50,526 nt of DNA from positions 1-50,526 of the forward strand of contig CAAGJW010000055.1 of NCBI GenBank assembly GCA_900770215.1, read 5' to 3'. Below are positions 1-7,500 of the stretch, in pieces. Each line of letters starts with the position of its first letter. The stretch's first letter is position 1. Below the pieces are notes generated by a model. That model saw nothing but the letters and a program-made list of their open reading frames with translations. It did not search any database and was not told the DNA's origin. Source of the stretch: Bacteroidales bacterium. Its GTDB lineage: Bacteria > Bacteroidota > Bacteroidia > Bacteroidales > Muribaculaceae. Position numbers and translations under genes: made by a program.

Positions 1-147
1 CGACTGCCAAAAGCAATGGGGAAAAGCCATGAATCGGGCGGGAAAAACCGTCCGGACGCCCGCTATAAAATAACCTTAATTTTGACAGGCCAAAACAATC
101 TTAAATGAAAGAGCCGTGATTTTTCATGACAGAAAAAAACATTGAAG

Positions 148-178
148 TTGGGTTTCCTCCAAAAAAGTAGTAACTTTG
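148..178 (+). promoter_or_regulatory. promoter of the glycosyltransferase gene
   Basis: TTG at 148-150, 20 bases, then TAACTTTG at 171-178. This matches the Bacteroidetes primary sigma consensus. The predicted transcript starts near 182, giving a leader of about 30 bases. Confidence 0.7.
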
Positions 179-212
179 AAGACTGAAAGTTGGAAATTGA
201 TTTAGCTGTTAT

Positions 213-1028
213 ATGACTCTGCAATTGCTCATATGCACGGTCGACGACCGCATCCAGTCGGTGCCCCAATTGCTCATCGAGGCAGTGCCAGGCGTCAGCT
301 ACTTGGTGTCGTGGCAGCATCGCGACGGTTATGTGCCTTGTGCGTTGCCACGGGCGCTGAAGCGCGACGATGTGCAGGTTGCTGTTGTTGAGGGGCAGGG
401 CCTGAGCCGCAATCGCAACAATTGTCTCAGGCTGGCAACTGGCGACATTTGCTTGATTGCCGATGACGACTGCCGCTACACGCGCGAGCGGCTGCTCTCG
501 GTTGTCGACGCTTTTACAGCCCACCCCGATGTTGCAATCGCCACTTTCAAGGCCCAGAACGATGTGGCCCCCAAGTTGTATCCCGACTATTCTTTCGATC
601 TTGCTCGACCGGCGAGAAAGTATTACGTCACCTCGTTTGAGATTGCCTTTCGCCGCGCGATGATGCCGGCAGGGTTGTGTTTCAACGAGAATTTTGGGTT
701 GGGTTCGGGCGTGTTTGATTGCGGCGAGGAGTCGATGTTTATCCACGATGCATTGCAGGCTGGGCTCACGTGCCAGTTTTTCCCCACGGTCGTTGTTGAG
801 CACCTGGGTCCCACCACGCAGTCGACCCATGCTTCCGACCCTGGCGTGCTCATGGCCCGTGGGGCCTATATCTACAAGGCGCATCGCCGCAGTGTGCTTT
901 TTCGCGCCATAGCGGTGGCTTGGAGATTGCGGCGCACCAAAGGCATTCCTTTCAACTATGCCTTGGAGTACACCATCAAGGGCTTTTCTAAAATGCAGGA
1001 GATTGAGTCGCTGGGCAAGAAGCCGTAG
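213..1028 (+). CDS. family 2-like glycosyltransferase
   Basis: A 271-residue protein with a GT-A fold signature: an N-terminal beta strand (LQLLICTVDDR), a SRNRNNCLRLATGD stretch and the acidic metal/nucleotide-sugar motif IADDD at residues 82-86. This pattern is typical of glycosyltransferase family 2 enzymes that move a sugar from a nucleotide donor onto a glycan or lipid acceptor. No signal peptide or membrane segment is seen, so it is probably cytoplasmic. Acceptor and sugar cannot be told from the sequence. A clear promoter lies just upstream (-33 TTG at 148-150, -7 box at 171-178). It stands alone and converges on the DUF1893 gene with a 3-base gap between the stop codons. Confidence 0.85.
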   Translation: MTLQLLICTVDDRIQSVPQLLIEAVPGVSYLVSWQHRDGYVPCALPRALKRDDVQVAVVEGQGLSRNRNNCLRLATGDICLIADDDCRYTRERLLSVVDAFTAHPDVAIATFKAQNDVAPKLYPDYSFDLARPARKYYVTSFEIAFRRAMMPAGLCFNENFGLGSGVFDCGEESMFIHDALQAGLTCQFFPTVVVEHLGPTTQSTHASDPGVLMARGAYIYKAHRRSVLFRAIAVAWRLRRTKGIPFNYALEYTIKGFSKMQEIESLGKKP

Positions 1029-1031
1029 TTC

Positions 1032-1457
1032 TTATTTTCGCCTGTTTTGCATGTGTGCAAAGTGTGCCCGCAGCAGGTCGACGACCTGTTGTGCATCGTG
1101 GGCAGGTTCCACGATTTTCTCGAGCGGGCATCGGGTGTCTCCCGCGGGAATGACGATGGCATCTACCAGTGTCTCCCAGCTATATTTGATGTGACTTTTG
1201 TCAAGAATTGGCAATGCCTTGCGGCTCATCACGTCGGCATAAACTTCGGCTACGCCACCCGCTGCAGCCATGCCGGCAGCGGCTTTGCCTATCACTTTGT
1301 CGGCAATCACAGCCCCGAGCAGGAAGCCAGGCTCATGCTCGAGTAGAAACTCGAGGTCGCGCACGCCTTTCTTGTTGAAAGTGCGCACGCGCCCCTGATT
1401 GCTCACCACAAGCGAGCACTGCGTGCGATGCAGCAAGTCGATGATGTCTTGATTCAT
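1032..1457 (-). CDS. DUF1893 family protein
   Basis: A 141-residue protein matching the DUF1893 pattern: an N-terminal segment with SLVVSNQGRVRTFNKKGVRDL, then a glycine/alanine-rich block (GAVIADKVIGKAAAGMAAAGGV). The family has no established biochemical role that I can name; members look like cytidine-deaminase-fold relatives. I chose the ATG at 1457 (MNQDIIDLL) because an upstream in-frame ATG at 1502 would overlap the preceding ECF gene and adds non-conserved residues. It lies 28 bases downstream of the ECF S-component gene on the same strand, so the two are probably co-transcribed; pairing of these families suggests a shared role in uptake or handling of a small molecule (inference). 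Confidence 0.8.
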   Translation of the reverse strand: MNQDIIDLLHRTQCSLVVSNQGRVRTFNKKGVRDLEFLLEHEPGFLLGAVIADKVIGKAAAGMAAAGGVAEVYADVMSRKALPILDKSHIKYSWETLVDAIVIPAGDTRCPLEKIVEPAHDAQQVVDLLRAHFAHMQNRRK

Positions 1458-1485
1458 TTCATGTGGTTGTATTACAGCGTCACTT

Positions 1486-2004
1486 CTATTTCTTGAGCAC
1501 ATACTTGAGTAGTGCCCAGCCGCCCAGCACCTGAATGACCATGCCCGGGAGGCCCAGCCTGAAATCGGACACGGCAGCCATGAAGTTGCCCCGCAGGGCC
1601 CACTCGATTGCGCAACCCAGCAGCTGGTAGCTCAGCACCACGGCAATGAGCGCGCCCATGCTCACCTTGCGGCTCTTGTGGGCCACCATGGCTGCAGCGC
1701 TGGCCAGCAGTATCGACTTGATGAGTATTGACGGCAGCACGGCGAGCGCTGGCATGTCGAAGAACACTGAGTTGACTATGGGCGACATCACGGCCGTGAG
1801 CAGGCCCACCTTGATGCCATACTTGTAGGCTCCTATGAGAGTGAAGAAGTAGATGGGCAGGAAGATGAGTCCTCCTTGAGGAAGTGCGACATGGCACAAT
1901 TGTGGCACCACAATGTTGCCAATGATAAACAGGGCTGCAAAGGTCCATGTGCGAGTTTCTTTGAGCGAGAGCGCGTAGAGTCGTGTAGTGTTACTTATTT
2001 CCAT
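1486..2004 (-). CDS. ECF transporter S component, substrate unknown
   Basis: A 172-residue hydrophobic protein with about five membrane segments. The block GGLIFLPIYFFTLIGAYKYG followed by GLLTAVMSPIVNS has the small-residue loop pattern of substrate-binding S components of energy-coupling factor vitamin/metal transporters. S components bind the substrate in the membrane and pair with a shared EcfT/EcfA module, which is not encoded in this window. Gene order on the minus strand is amylase, then (122 bases) this gene, then DUF1893. The 122-base leader has no obvious TAnnTTTG promoter but contains short self-complementary segments. The substrate cannot be inferred. Confidence 0.8.
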   Translation of the reverse strand: MEISNTTRLYALSLKETRTWTFAALFIIGNIVVPQLCHVALPQGGLIFLPIYFFTLIGAYKYGIKVGLLTAVMSPIVNSVFFDMPALAVLPSILIKSILLASAAAMVAHKSRKVSMGALIAVVLSYQLLGCAIEWALRGNFMAAVSDFRLGLPGMVIQVLGGWALLKYVLKK

Positions 2005-2126
2005 ATCGTTTTGTAATAAATATTTAAAAGCATGAATTGATGTAGCAGTGCCATGGGTGCATTACAGCTGTGCATGTCACCACTTTGCGTGAGCACCGAT
2101 AGCAAAAAAATCACACTCATGAAACA

Positions 2127-3458
2127 TTATTTTGCCTTGAGTATGAGATACTGGAATGGCTGGAGATTGACCTTGCTGCTCAGCTTCATGCTCTTGCCGG
2201 TATACACATTGGTAGCGGCATGACCGGCCCACTGCTGCGGCAGGTCGAACGTGTGAGCCGCGTTGCGCACGTTCACAAGCACCAGAAAGTCGCCACTGGT
2301 GTCGGTCTTCATGAAGGCCATCACATCGCGGTCGGGATAAGGGATGAGTTCGCCCTTGCGCAGGGCCGGGTACTTGTTGTAGAGCCCTATGAGTTTCTGA
2401 TACTCACGGTAAACCTCGGGGTGAGCAGTCCAGTCGACAGGCACATACTTGAAGAAGTTGATGGTCTTGTCGTAGCCCACCTCTTGTGAACCATAGATGA
2501 GTGCGCCGCCGTGGGGGAAGATGGTGGCCACATAGGCAGCCATCGCACCACGCTGATTGGTGAATTCGGTCACGGTCGAAGCCTGGGTGGCTTGGTCGTG
2601 ATTGGTGGTGAAGCGCATCTTCACTTTTCCTTTAGGTAGCGGTTCATATTCTTTTCTGTCGCTTGTGAATAGATCGTAGGCAGGGGCGCCTTTCCACACT
2701 TTCACCAGGTCGCTCTTGTAGTCCCAGCCATAGTTCATGTCAAAGCCCCCCACGGTGAAGTTGTCGGGGCGCTTACCCTCGGCCAGCATCACAATGTTGC
2801 GGTTGCCGGCAGCCTTGCGCAGCTCGTCGATAGCCTCTTTCCAGAAGTCGGCTGGCACACCGTCGGCCACATCGCAGCGAAAGCCGTCGATGCCGCAATT
2901 CACAATCCAGAATTTCATGGCATCGATCATGGCGGCGCGCATCTCGCGGTTGTCGTAGTTGAGGTCGGCCACGTCGGTCCAGTCGGTGTGAGCTGGATAT
3001 ATTACATTGCCGTTTTCGTCCTGGGTGTACCAGTCCTTGTGGTCTTTAAGCCACACGTTGTCCCAAGCGGTGTGGTTGGCCACCCAGTCAAGAATGATGC
3101 CCATGCCATGCTCGTGGCACACTTTCACCAGGTGCTTGAAGTCGTCGATGGTGCCAAACTCGGGTGCGATGGCCTTGTAGTCGCTTATGCTGTAGGGCGA
3201 GTTTTTACTCTTCACCTTGCCTATTGGGTAAATGGGCATCACCCACATCACATTCACGCCCAAGGCGCTTATCGAGTCGATGCGGGCAGCCACGGCGTTG
3301 AGCGAGTTGCTGGGGGCAAACACGCGTGGATTCACTTGATACATGGCTATATCTGACACCGCAGGCAGTTGAAACTTGGCATTGGCTGCCTGTGCTCTTG
3401 TTGGGCCTTGTGCAATCATGAGCACCAGTGCTGCGAGAATTAATAGTGCCTTTTTCAT
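2127..3458 (-). CDS. secreted GH13 alpha-amylase family enzyme
   Basis: A 443-residue protein with a signal peptide (residues 1-24, MKKALLILAAL...AQA) and a GH13 (beta/alpha)8 barrel. The conserved regions are visible: region I DWVANH (124-129), region II GFRCDVAD with the nucleophile Asp196, region III with the acid/base Glu227 (LAEG), and region IV TNHD with Asp288. A C-terminal beta domain follows (FLVLVNVRNAAHTFDLP). It should hydrolyse alpha-1,4-glucans outside the cytoplasm. At about 440 residues it is a compact single-barrel enzyme without a carbohydrate-binding module. No SusC/D pair lies nearby, so it is not in a classical polysaccharide utilisation locus here. Confidence 0.92.
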   Translation of the reverse strand: MKKALLILAALVLMIAQGPTRAQAANAKFQLPAVSDIAMYQVNPRVFAPSNSLNAVAARIDSISALGVNVMWVMPIYPIGKVKSKNSPYSISDYKAIAPEFGTIDDFKHLVKVCHEHGMGIILDWVANHTAWDNVWLKDHKDWYTQDENGNVIYPAHTDWTDVADLNYDNREMRAAMIDAMKFWIVNCGIDGFRCDVADGVPADFWKEAIDELRKAAGNRNIVMLAEGKRPDNFTVGGFDMNYGWDYKSDLVKVWKGAPAYDLFTSDRKEYEPLPKGKVKMRFTTNHDQATQASTVTEFTNQRGAMAAYVATIFPHGGALIYGSQEVGYDKTINFFKYVPVDWTAHPEVYREYQKLIGLYNKYPALRKGELIPYPDRDVMAFMKTDTSGDFLVLVNVRNAAHTFDLPQQWAGHAATNVYTGKSMKLSSKVNLQPFQYLILKAK

Positions 3459-3489
3459 CTTTTGGTTGGATTTGCTGTTTTGTTGATTG

Positions 3490-3497
3490 CAAAGTTA
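3490..3497 (-). promoter_or_regulatory. -7 box of the amylase gene
   Basis: On the minus strand this reads TAACTTTG, a perfect TAnnTTTG match, about 32 bases upstream of the amylase ATG. No convincing -33 element was found at the expected distance. Confidence 0.55.
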
Positions 3498-3606
3498 AAG
3501 AATTTTGCTCAAAATTACGCAGAAATTTCCAAGGAAACACCTTGTTGCTCCTTCTGTTGTCGTGCAGAAAAATGCTAAATTCCGCGTCGGGTGACTGGGA
3601 GTTTGT

Positions 3607-3614
3607 TACCTTTG
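3607..3614 (+). promoter_or_regulatory. -7 box abutting the TIGR02757 start codon
   Basis: TACCTTTG ends 4 bases before the ATG at 3619. With the usual distance to +1, transcription should begin at or within a base or two of the start codon, so the mRNA is probably leaderless. Confidence 0.65.
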
Positions 3615-3618
3615 CAGC

Positions 3619-4377
3619 ATGAAAAGTGTCAAAATACACATCAAGCGGGCAGTGCGCGAGCTGCTCATCGAGCAGGCTAAGCGCTGCGAGACGGCTGCCT
3701 TCTTGCAAGGCGACCCCAGCTGGTTTATGCACCAGGTGCAGGGGCAGCCCAGCCAGGAGGTGATGGCATTTGTCGCCGCCAGTTTGAGTTATGGCAACCG
3801 GGCTGCTTTCAGGCCTAAGCTGCAGCGCCTGCTCAACAGCTCGCAGGGCGACCCTTACCAGTGGTTGCGCTCGGGAGCCTTTGCCAGCACGGTGCCCGAC
3901 GACGCGTCGCACTCCTTCTACCGGCTGCACACCTTTCATCACATGCACGCGTTGCTGCGAGGCCTGCAAGCCATGTTGCAAGACTACGGCACCATGGGCG
4001 GCTATGTGTCGTCGCAGGGATGCACTACGGCCATGCAGGCCATTGAGCTGCTCACAGGCTACTTCGGCCATTACGACACTGGACACCTGGTGCCGGTCAA
4101 TGCCAAGTCGTCGTGCAAGCGCCTGTGCATGTATCTGCGCTGGATGGTGCGCGACAGCTCTCCTGTCGATTTGGGAATTTGGCCATTTATCGACAAAAGA
4201 ACCCTAATCATGCCGCTCGACACGCACGTGCTGCAAGAGGCCCAAAGGCTGGGGCTCATCAAGTCGAAGGCAGCGACAATGTCGACCGCTTTGCGCCTCA
4301 CCGAGCACATGCGCCAGGTATTCCCCGACGATCCGCTCAAGGCCGATTTTGCACTGTTTGGCTCTTCGGTACAATAG
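3619..4377 (+). CDS. TIGR02757 (DUF2400) family protein
   Basis: A 252-residue protein with the TIGR02757 signature: an N-terminal helical region, an arginine/tryptophan segment (MYLRWMVRDSSPVDLGIW), a PLDTHVLQEAQRLGL motif near residue 200, and the closing DPLKADFALFG. The family is widespread and uncharacterised; the C-terminal pattern resembles helix-hairpin-helix DNA glycosylase folds, so a DNA-related role is possible but unproven. The start is fixed by the ATG lying directly after the -7 box. The gene converges on the thioredoxin-like lipoprotein gene with a 23-base gap. Composition is host-like. Confidence 0.85.
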   Translation: MKSVKIHIKRAVRELLIEQAKRCETAAFLQGDPSWFMHQVQGQPSQEVMAFVAASLSYGNRAAFRPKLQRLLNSSQGDPYQWLRSGAFASTVPDDASHSFYRLHTFHHMHALLRGLQAMLQDYGTMGGYVSSQGCTTAMQAIELLTGYFGHYDTGHLVPVNAKSSCKRLCMYLRWMVRDSSPVDLGIWPFIDKRTLIMPLDTHVLQEAQRLGLIKSKAATMSTALRLTEHMRQVFPDDPLKADFALFGSSVQ

Positions 4378-4400
4378 CTCCTGAATGGGAGCAACACTTG

Positions 4401-4895
4401 TCATTTCAAGCAGGCAGCCAGCTGGCTGGCGAAGTCCTCGGCCGAGTCAAAGCCTTGTATGGCCTGTGGCTTTTTGCCCACGGGTGCCACCAGCACGTGC
4501 GGAATGGCGTTGATGCCCAGTGCTGCGGCAAGCTCTTGATTTTGGTCGACATCGACACTGTAGAAGTCGGCTTCACCCTTGTATTGTGCTGCAAGTTTTT
4601 CCAGCACGGGTTTCAGCTTCTGGCACGGGCCGCACCAGGTGGCATTGAAGTCGATCACCACTGGGCGCTTGCCGGCATTGGTCCATGCAGGTTGAGTGAG
4701 GTCGCCCACGGCCTTTATCAGCTCGTCTTGATTGATTTCGGTGACCATGCTCTCGGTTGCAGCTGCTGTTGCAGCCTGCGCCTCTTGGGAAGTAGCGCTG
4801 GCTTCTTGATGCTCGGTGTTGTCCTGGGTCCTGTTGCAGCTTGCCACGGCAGTTGCCAGTGCTGCAATAATCATGAAGTTCAGTAATCTTCTCAT
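4401..4895 (-). CDS. thioredoxin-fold lipoprotein
   Basis: A 164-residue protein with a lipoprotein signal peptide ending in the lipobox AVASC (Cys20), a 35-residue Ala/Thr/Glu-rich linker, then a thioredoxin domain with the active site WCGPC and the cis-proline region NAIPHV. It is expected to be membrane-anchored in the periplasm, acting as a disulfide reductase or chaperone. The first half of the domain (VVIDFNATWCGPCQKLKPVLEKL) is fully conserved. It stands alone, 66 bases downstream of the SDR gene on the same strand. Confidence 0.9.
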   Translation of the reverse strand: MRRLLNFMIIAALATAVASCNRTQDNTEHQEASATSQEAQAATAAATESMVTEINQDELIKAVGDLTQPAWTNAGKRPVVIDFNATWCGPCQKLKPVLEKLAAQYKGEADFYSVDVDQNQELAAALGINAIPHVLVAPVGKKPQAIQGFDSAEDFASQLAACLK

Positions 4896-4961
4896 TGTGA
4901 TTGTGATTTAAGATGAAATATAAGTATTGGTTTTCTTTGTTTTGCAATTATTTGGCAATTT

Positions 4962-5693
4962 TCAGTTGCTTACAGGCATTCTCACCCATAGCCACCGTGG
5001 CAGCAGTAGCCACAGGCAGGTCATGAGGCGGTAACGCCAGTCCACGATCTTGACCTCGCGGCCGGCTGTCACAGCTTTCACAATGCGTCTTGCGGTGGCG
5101 TTGCAGTCCATGAGCATGGGATAACGCTTGCCGTCGTTCAGCAGGTCGGTGTGCACAAAACCGGGTCTGATGTCGGTGAAGGTGATGTTGAGCTTGCGCA
5201 GGCGTGCTTGCTGGTCGAGGGCTTCGATATAGGTGCTCTGCAAGGCCTTGGTGGCCGAGTAGGCTGGGGCGGGGCCCAGCCCCTTGGTGCCGGCAATGCT
5301 GCTTATGGCTGCGATGTGTCCGCCTCCATGCAGTGCCATGTGTCTGTAGGCAGCGCCAATCATGCGCACAAAGCCCATGGCGTTGGTCTCGACAGTCTCG
5401 AGCTCGATGTGCTCTCGCAGTTCCATGTTCTGGCTGCCTATGCCGGCCACATGCATGTAGAGGTCGATGCCGCCCAGGCGTGCAATGAGCTCCTCGAGTT
5501 GTGCCGGAGCCTGCGCCGACGTAACGTCGATGCAAGCGGTTTCCACCCTGCCGGGCGCGATGCCCTTGAGCGCTTGCAGCCTGTCTTGTCGGCGGGCTGC
5601 AATGCCAATGCTGTAGCCCTGCTCGAGCAACAACCGGCTTGTTTCAAATCCCAGGCCCGAAGAGGCCCCCATTATGATTGCACGTTTCACCAT
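4962..5693 (-). CDS. SDR family NAD(P)-dependent oxidoreductase
   Basis: A 243-residue classical short-chain dehydrogenase/reductase. It has the dinucleotide-binding GASSGLG motif at residues 9-15, a catalytic serine in AAISSIAG and the YSATK catalytic Tyr-x3-Lys motif. A hydrophobic C-terminus (MTCLWLLLPRWLWVRM) may be membrane-associated. The substrate is unknown; in Bacteroidales such proteins are often annotated only as short-chain dehydrogenase. A -7 box (5713-5720) lies about 20 bases upstream of the ATG. Composition is host-like, unlike the AT-rich operon located upstream of it. Confidence 0.9.
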   Translation of the reverse strand: MVKRAIIMGASSGLGFETSRLLLEQGYSIGIAARRQDRLQALKGIAPGRVETACIDVTSAQAPAQLEELIARLGGIDLYMHVAGIGSQNMELREHIELETVETNAMGFVRMIGAAYRHMALHGGGHIAAISSIAGTKGLGPAPAYSATKALQSTYIEALDQQARLRKLNITFTDIRPGFVHTDLLNDGKRYPMLMDCNATARRIVKAVTAGREVKIVDWRYRLMTCLWLLLPRWLWVRMPVSN

Positions 5694-5712
5694 GATTTTG
5701 CATCTAAGGCAA

Positions 5713-5720
5713 CAAAGATA
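5713..5720 (-). promoter_or_regulatory. -7 box of the SDR gene
   Basis: Reads TATCTTTG on the minus strand, about 20 bases before the ATG. No clear -33 box. Confidence 0.55.
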
Positions 5721-5867
5721 ATCAAAATTGCGCTTCCCTCATTGTCAACAAATCACAAAAAGCCCACATGCCCTAAATAAAACTAAATAAAATCAAGTCC
5801 TATATCAACGTGGCAATAGTATATATGGTTATAAATTCTATAACAGAATGTTAAGCTCCCTATTAAA

Positions 5868-6644
5868 TTAGTCATTAAAGAGTTCTTCATTGTTTATAAC
5901 CTGGTCTCGTGTAGTTACACTTAATATTTTATCTTTCATGCTTTTACATTTGTTGTAAAAGTATTCTCTATCTAGTGAGGCTAGCTGTTTTACTGCTCCC
6001 AAACGGTTAAAATATTTTGCGATATAATTTCCCCTTGGTTCAAAAAAGTCATTTGTTATATCGGGATTGTCCAACAGAAATTGTAATATTCCAATCATTG
6101 CCTCTCTATGCCTAATGATTAATGAGCTCCCAAATGTATTAGTCCTTAGTGAATAATTTTTAAACATAATTGAGGTCAATTCATATTTATCTGATCTTGT
6201 GTCATCAACAGTATTATGAACAGTCCACCAGAGTGAGGCACCTGTATTTCTAAGCAGACCTTTCCCGCCAACAAACCAATGATCGATAATATAAATGGGT
6301 GTCGCTGACTTGTCTAAAACGTTTGGCCATCTTTTTTGTGCGTAGTGAAACAACGACGTGTGCGTGAGATAAGCCCAAAAGCTCTCATTTGAGGCTATAA
6401 GTAATGGGATGTTCTCGAATGCCTCATAAATTACTTTTGCAGCAGAAAAGTCGTCATTCTCAAGACCAACAAGCTTCTGTGCCAAATCGTCAGGTTCTTT
6501 TATTCCTGCTAAATGCTTCACTTCAGATTCTGGTATCTCAAACGATTTTTTGCCATATAAATCCAACGAAGCACCTGCGCTTATGTTTTCTTTTAAGAAC
6601 GATGTATACCTGTCCTTAAATATTCTCTGAAATTCCATCATCAC
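5868..6644 (-). CDS. probable DUF6339 family protein, third gene of a GHKL operon
   Basis: A 258-residue soluble protein without signal peptide or membrane segments. It has an aromatic-rich centre (NESFWAYLTHTSLFHYAQKRWPN) and a block IIDHWFVGGKGLLRNTGASLWW followed by charged helices. I assign it tentatively to DUF6339 from memory of that family's tryptophan-rich pattern; function is not known. Its start overlaps the end of the upstream gene by 29 bases, a sign of translational coupling. Base composition is clearly AT-richer than the flanking SDR gene, suggesting transfer. The context with a GHKL ATPase suggests a role in phage defence (inference). Two further in-frame ATG codons follow the first directly. 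Confidence 0.7.
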   Translation of the reverse strand: MMMEFQRIFKDRYTSFLKENISAGASLDLYGKKSFEIPESEVKHLAGIKEPDDLAQKLVGLENDDFSAAKVIYEAFENIPLLIASNESFWAYLTHTSLFHYAQKRWPNVLDKSATPIYIIDHWFVGGKGLLRNTGASLWWTVHNTVDDTRSDKYELTSIMFKNYSLRTNTFGSSLIIRHREAMIGILQFLLDNPDITNDFFEPRGNYIAKYFNRLGAVKQLASLDREYFYNKCKSMKDKILSVTTRDQVINNEELFND

Positions 6645-7500
6645 TTTCGTTGTTTGAATTGTTAATAATTAAGTGGTTGAACAAACGAAGATAAGGGTCT
6701 TTCAACAATTTTTGTACTAAAGAAAGAATCCTTGATGGTTCACTCAAATCATCTACCGACAACCCTTCTTCAGTTCTCAACCGGTAATATATTGTCCTTG
6801 CCCAAAGCCTCGACTCAGAGTCTTCATATTCTGTTTCAAGGCTCAATAATGCATAAGTTAGAGCATTGACTACAAGGGAAGAATGAATAACCTCTGCAGC
6901 CCCTTTGACTATAGGGTTGCAGTAGAGTTCATATAAGCGCGGTGGCAATTGGATTTCAATTCTGTCTCCTGCAATGTCAAAGAATACATTTTCAATGTTT
7001 TCATTTTCTCTGATTAGCATAAAGGACCCTGCAGCTTGAAGTTTGTCATATTTTATGTCAGCATCATAATAAATTTCAGGAAAGGCAACTAAAATGTCTC
7101 CTGGCTCCATATCAAAAGTTATATTATCATAGTCCTCATTAAATCCACTATTTGTATAGCCCTGGATGCTGTCTTTTACTGACACATAGCAATTAAAAAT
7201 AATTCTGGCACTAACGTCTTTTCGCTGTAAGGATATCTCAAAATCGGGTTGCTTTGATGAGACACACTTGCGTAACATAGTCTTTGAACAAACAAATTCG
7301 CAAGTATACTCGGCAGAGCCATTTTCAACTAAACGTTTTATGTCTTCATTGTCATATTTCAAATGAATGTGAAACAAATAACTTTTGCGAGTTACTTTAA
7401 AATTCACTGATATGGAGTCGTCGGGCAATAATGGTGTGATATCGTCACTAATGCCGAGCACTGGATAAGGCAAAGAAATGTTATTTAATTTCATAAGCAT
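6616..7500 (-). CDS. hypothetical protein, second gene of a GHKL operon
   Basis: A 294-residue protein I do not recognise. The N-terminal two thirds look beta-rich (alternating hydrophobic strands, for example YLFHIHLKYD and EYTCEFVCSK), with the segment DRIEIQLPPRLYELYCNPIVKGAAEVIHSSLVVNAL leading into a helical C-terminal part (LWARTIYYRLR ... RILSLVQKLL). A polar asparagine-rich tail closes it. There is no signal peptide or catalytic motif that I can name. It overlaps the GHKL gene by 20 bases and the next gene by 29, so the three are one translationally coupled operon; the product is probably a structural or targeting partner of the ATPase (inference). Confidence 0.75.
   Translation of the reverse strand: MLMKLNNISLPYPVLGISDDITPLLPDDSISVNFKVTRKSYLFHIHLKYDNEDIKRLVENGSAEYTCEFVCSKTMLRKCVSSKQPDFEISLQRKDVSARIIFNCYVSVKDSIQGYTNSGFNEDYDNITFDMEPGDILVAFPEIYYDADIKYDKLQAAGSFMLIRENENIENVFFDIAGDRIEIQLPPRLYELYCNPIVKGAAEVIHSSLVVNALTYALLSLETEYEDSESRLWARTIYYRLRTEEGLSVDDLSEPSRILSLVQKLLKDPYLRLFNHLIINNSNNESDDGISENI

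Noticed and set aside
35..62. CGGGCG/CGCCCG hairpin near the left edge as a terminator
   Set aside because: No T run follows on either strand and the upstream gene is outside the window, so its role cannot be decided.
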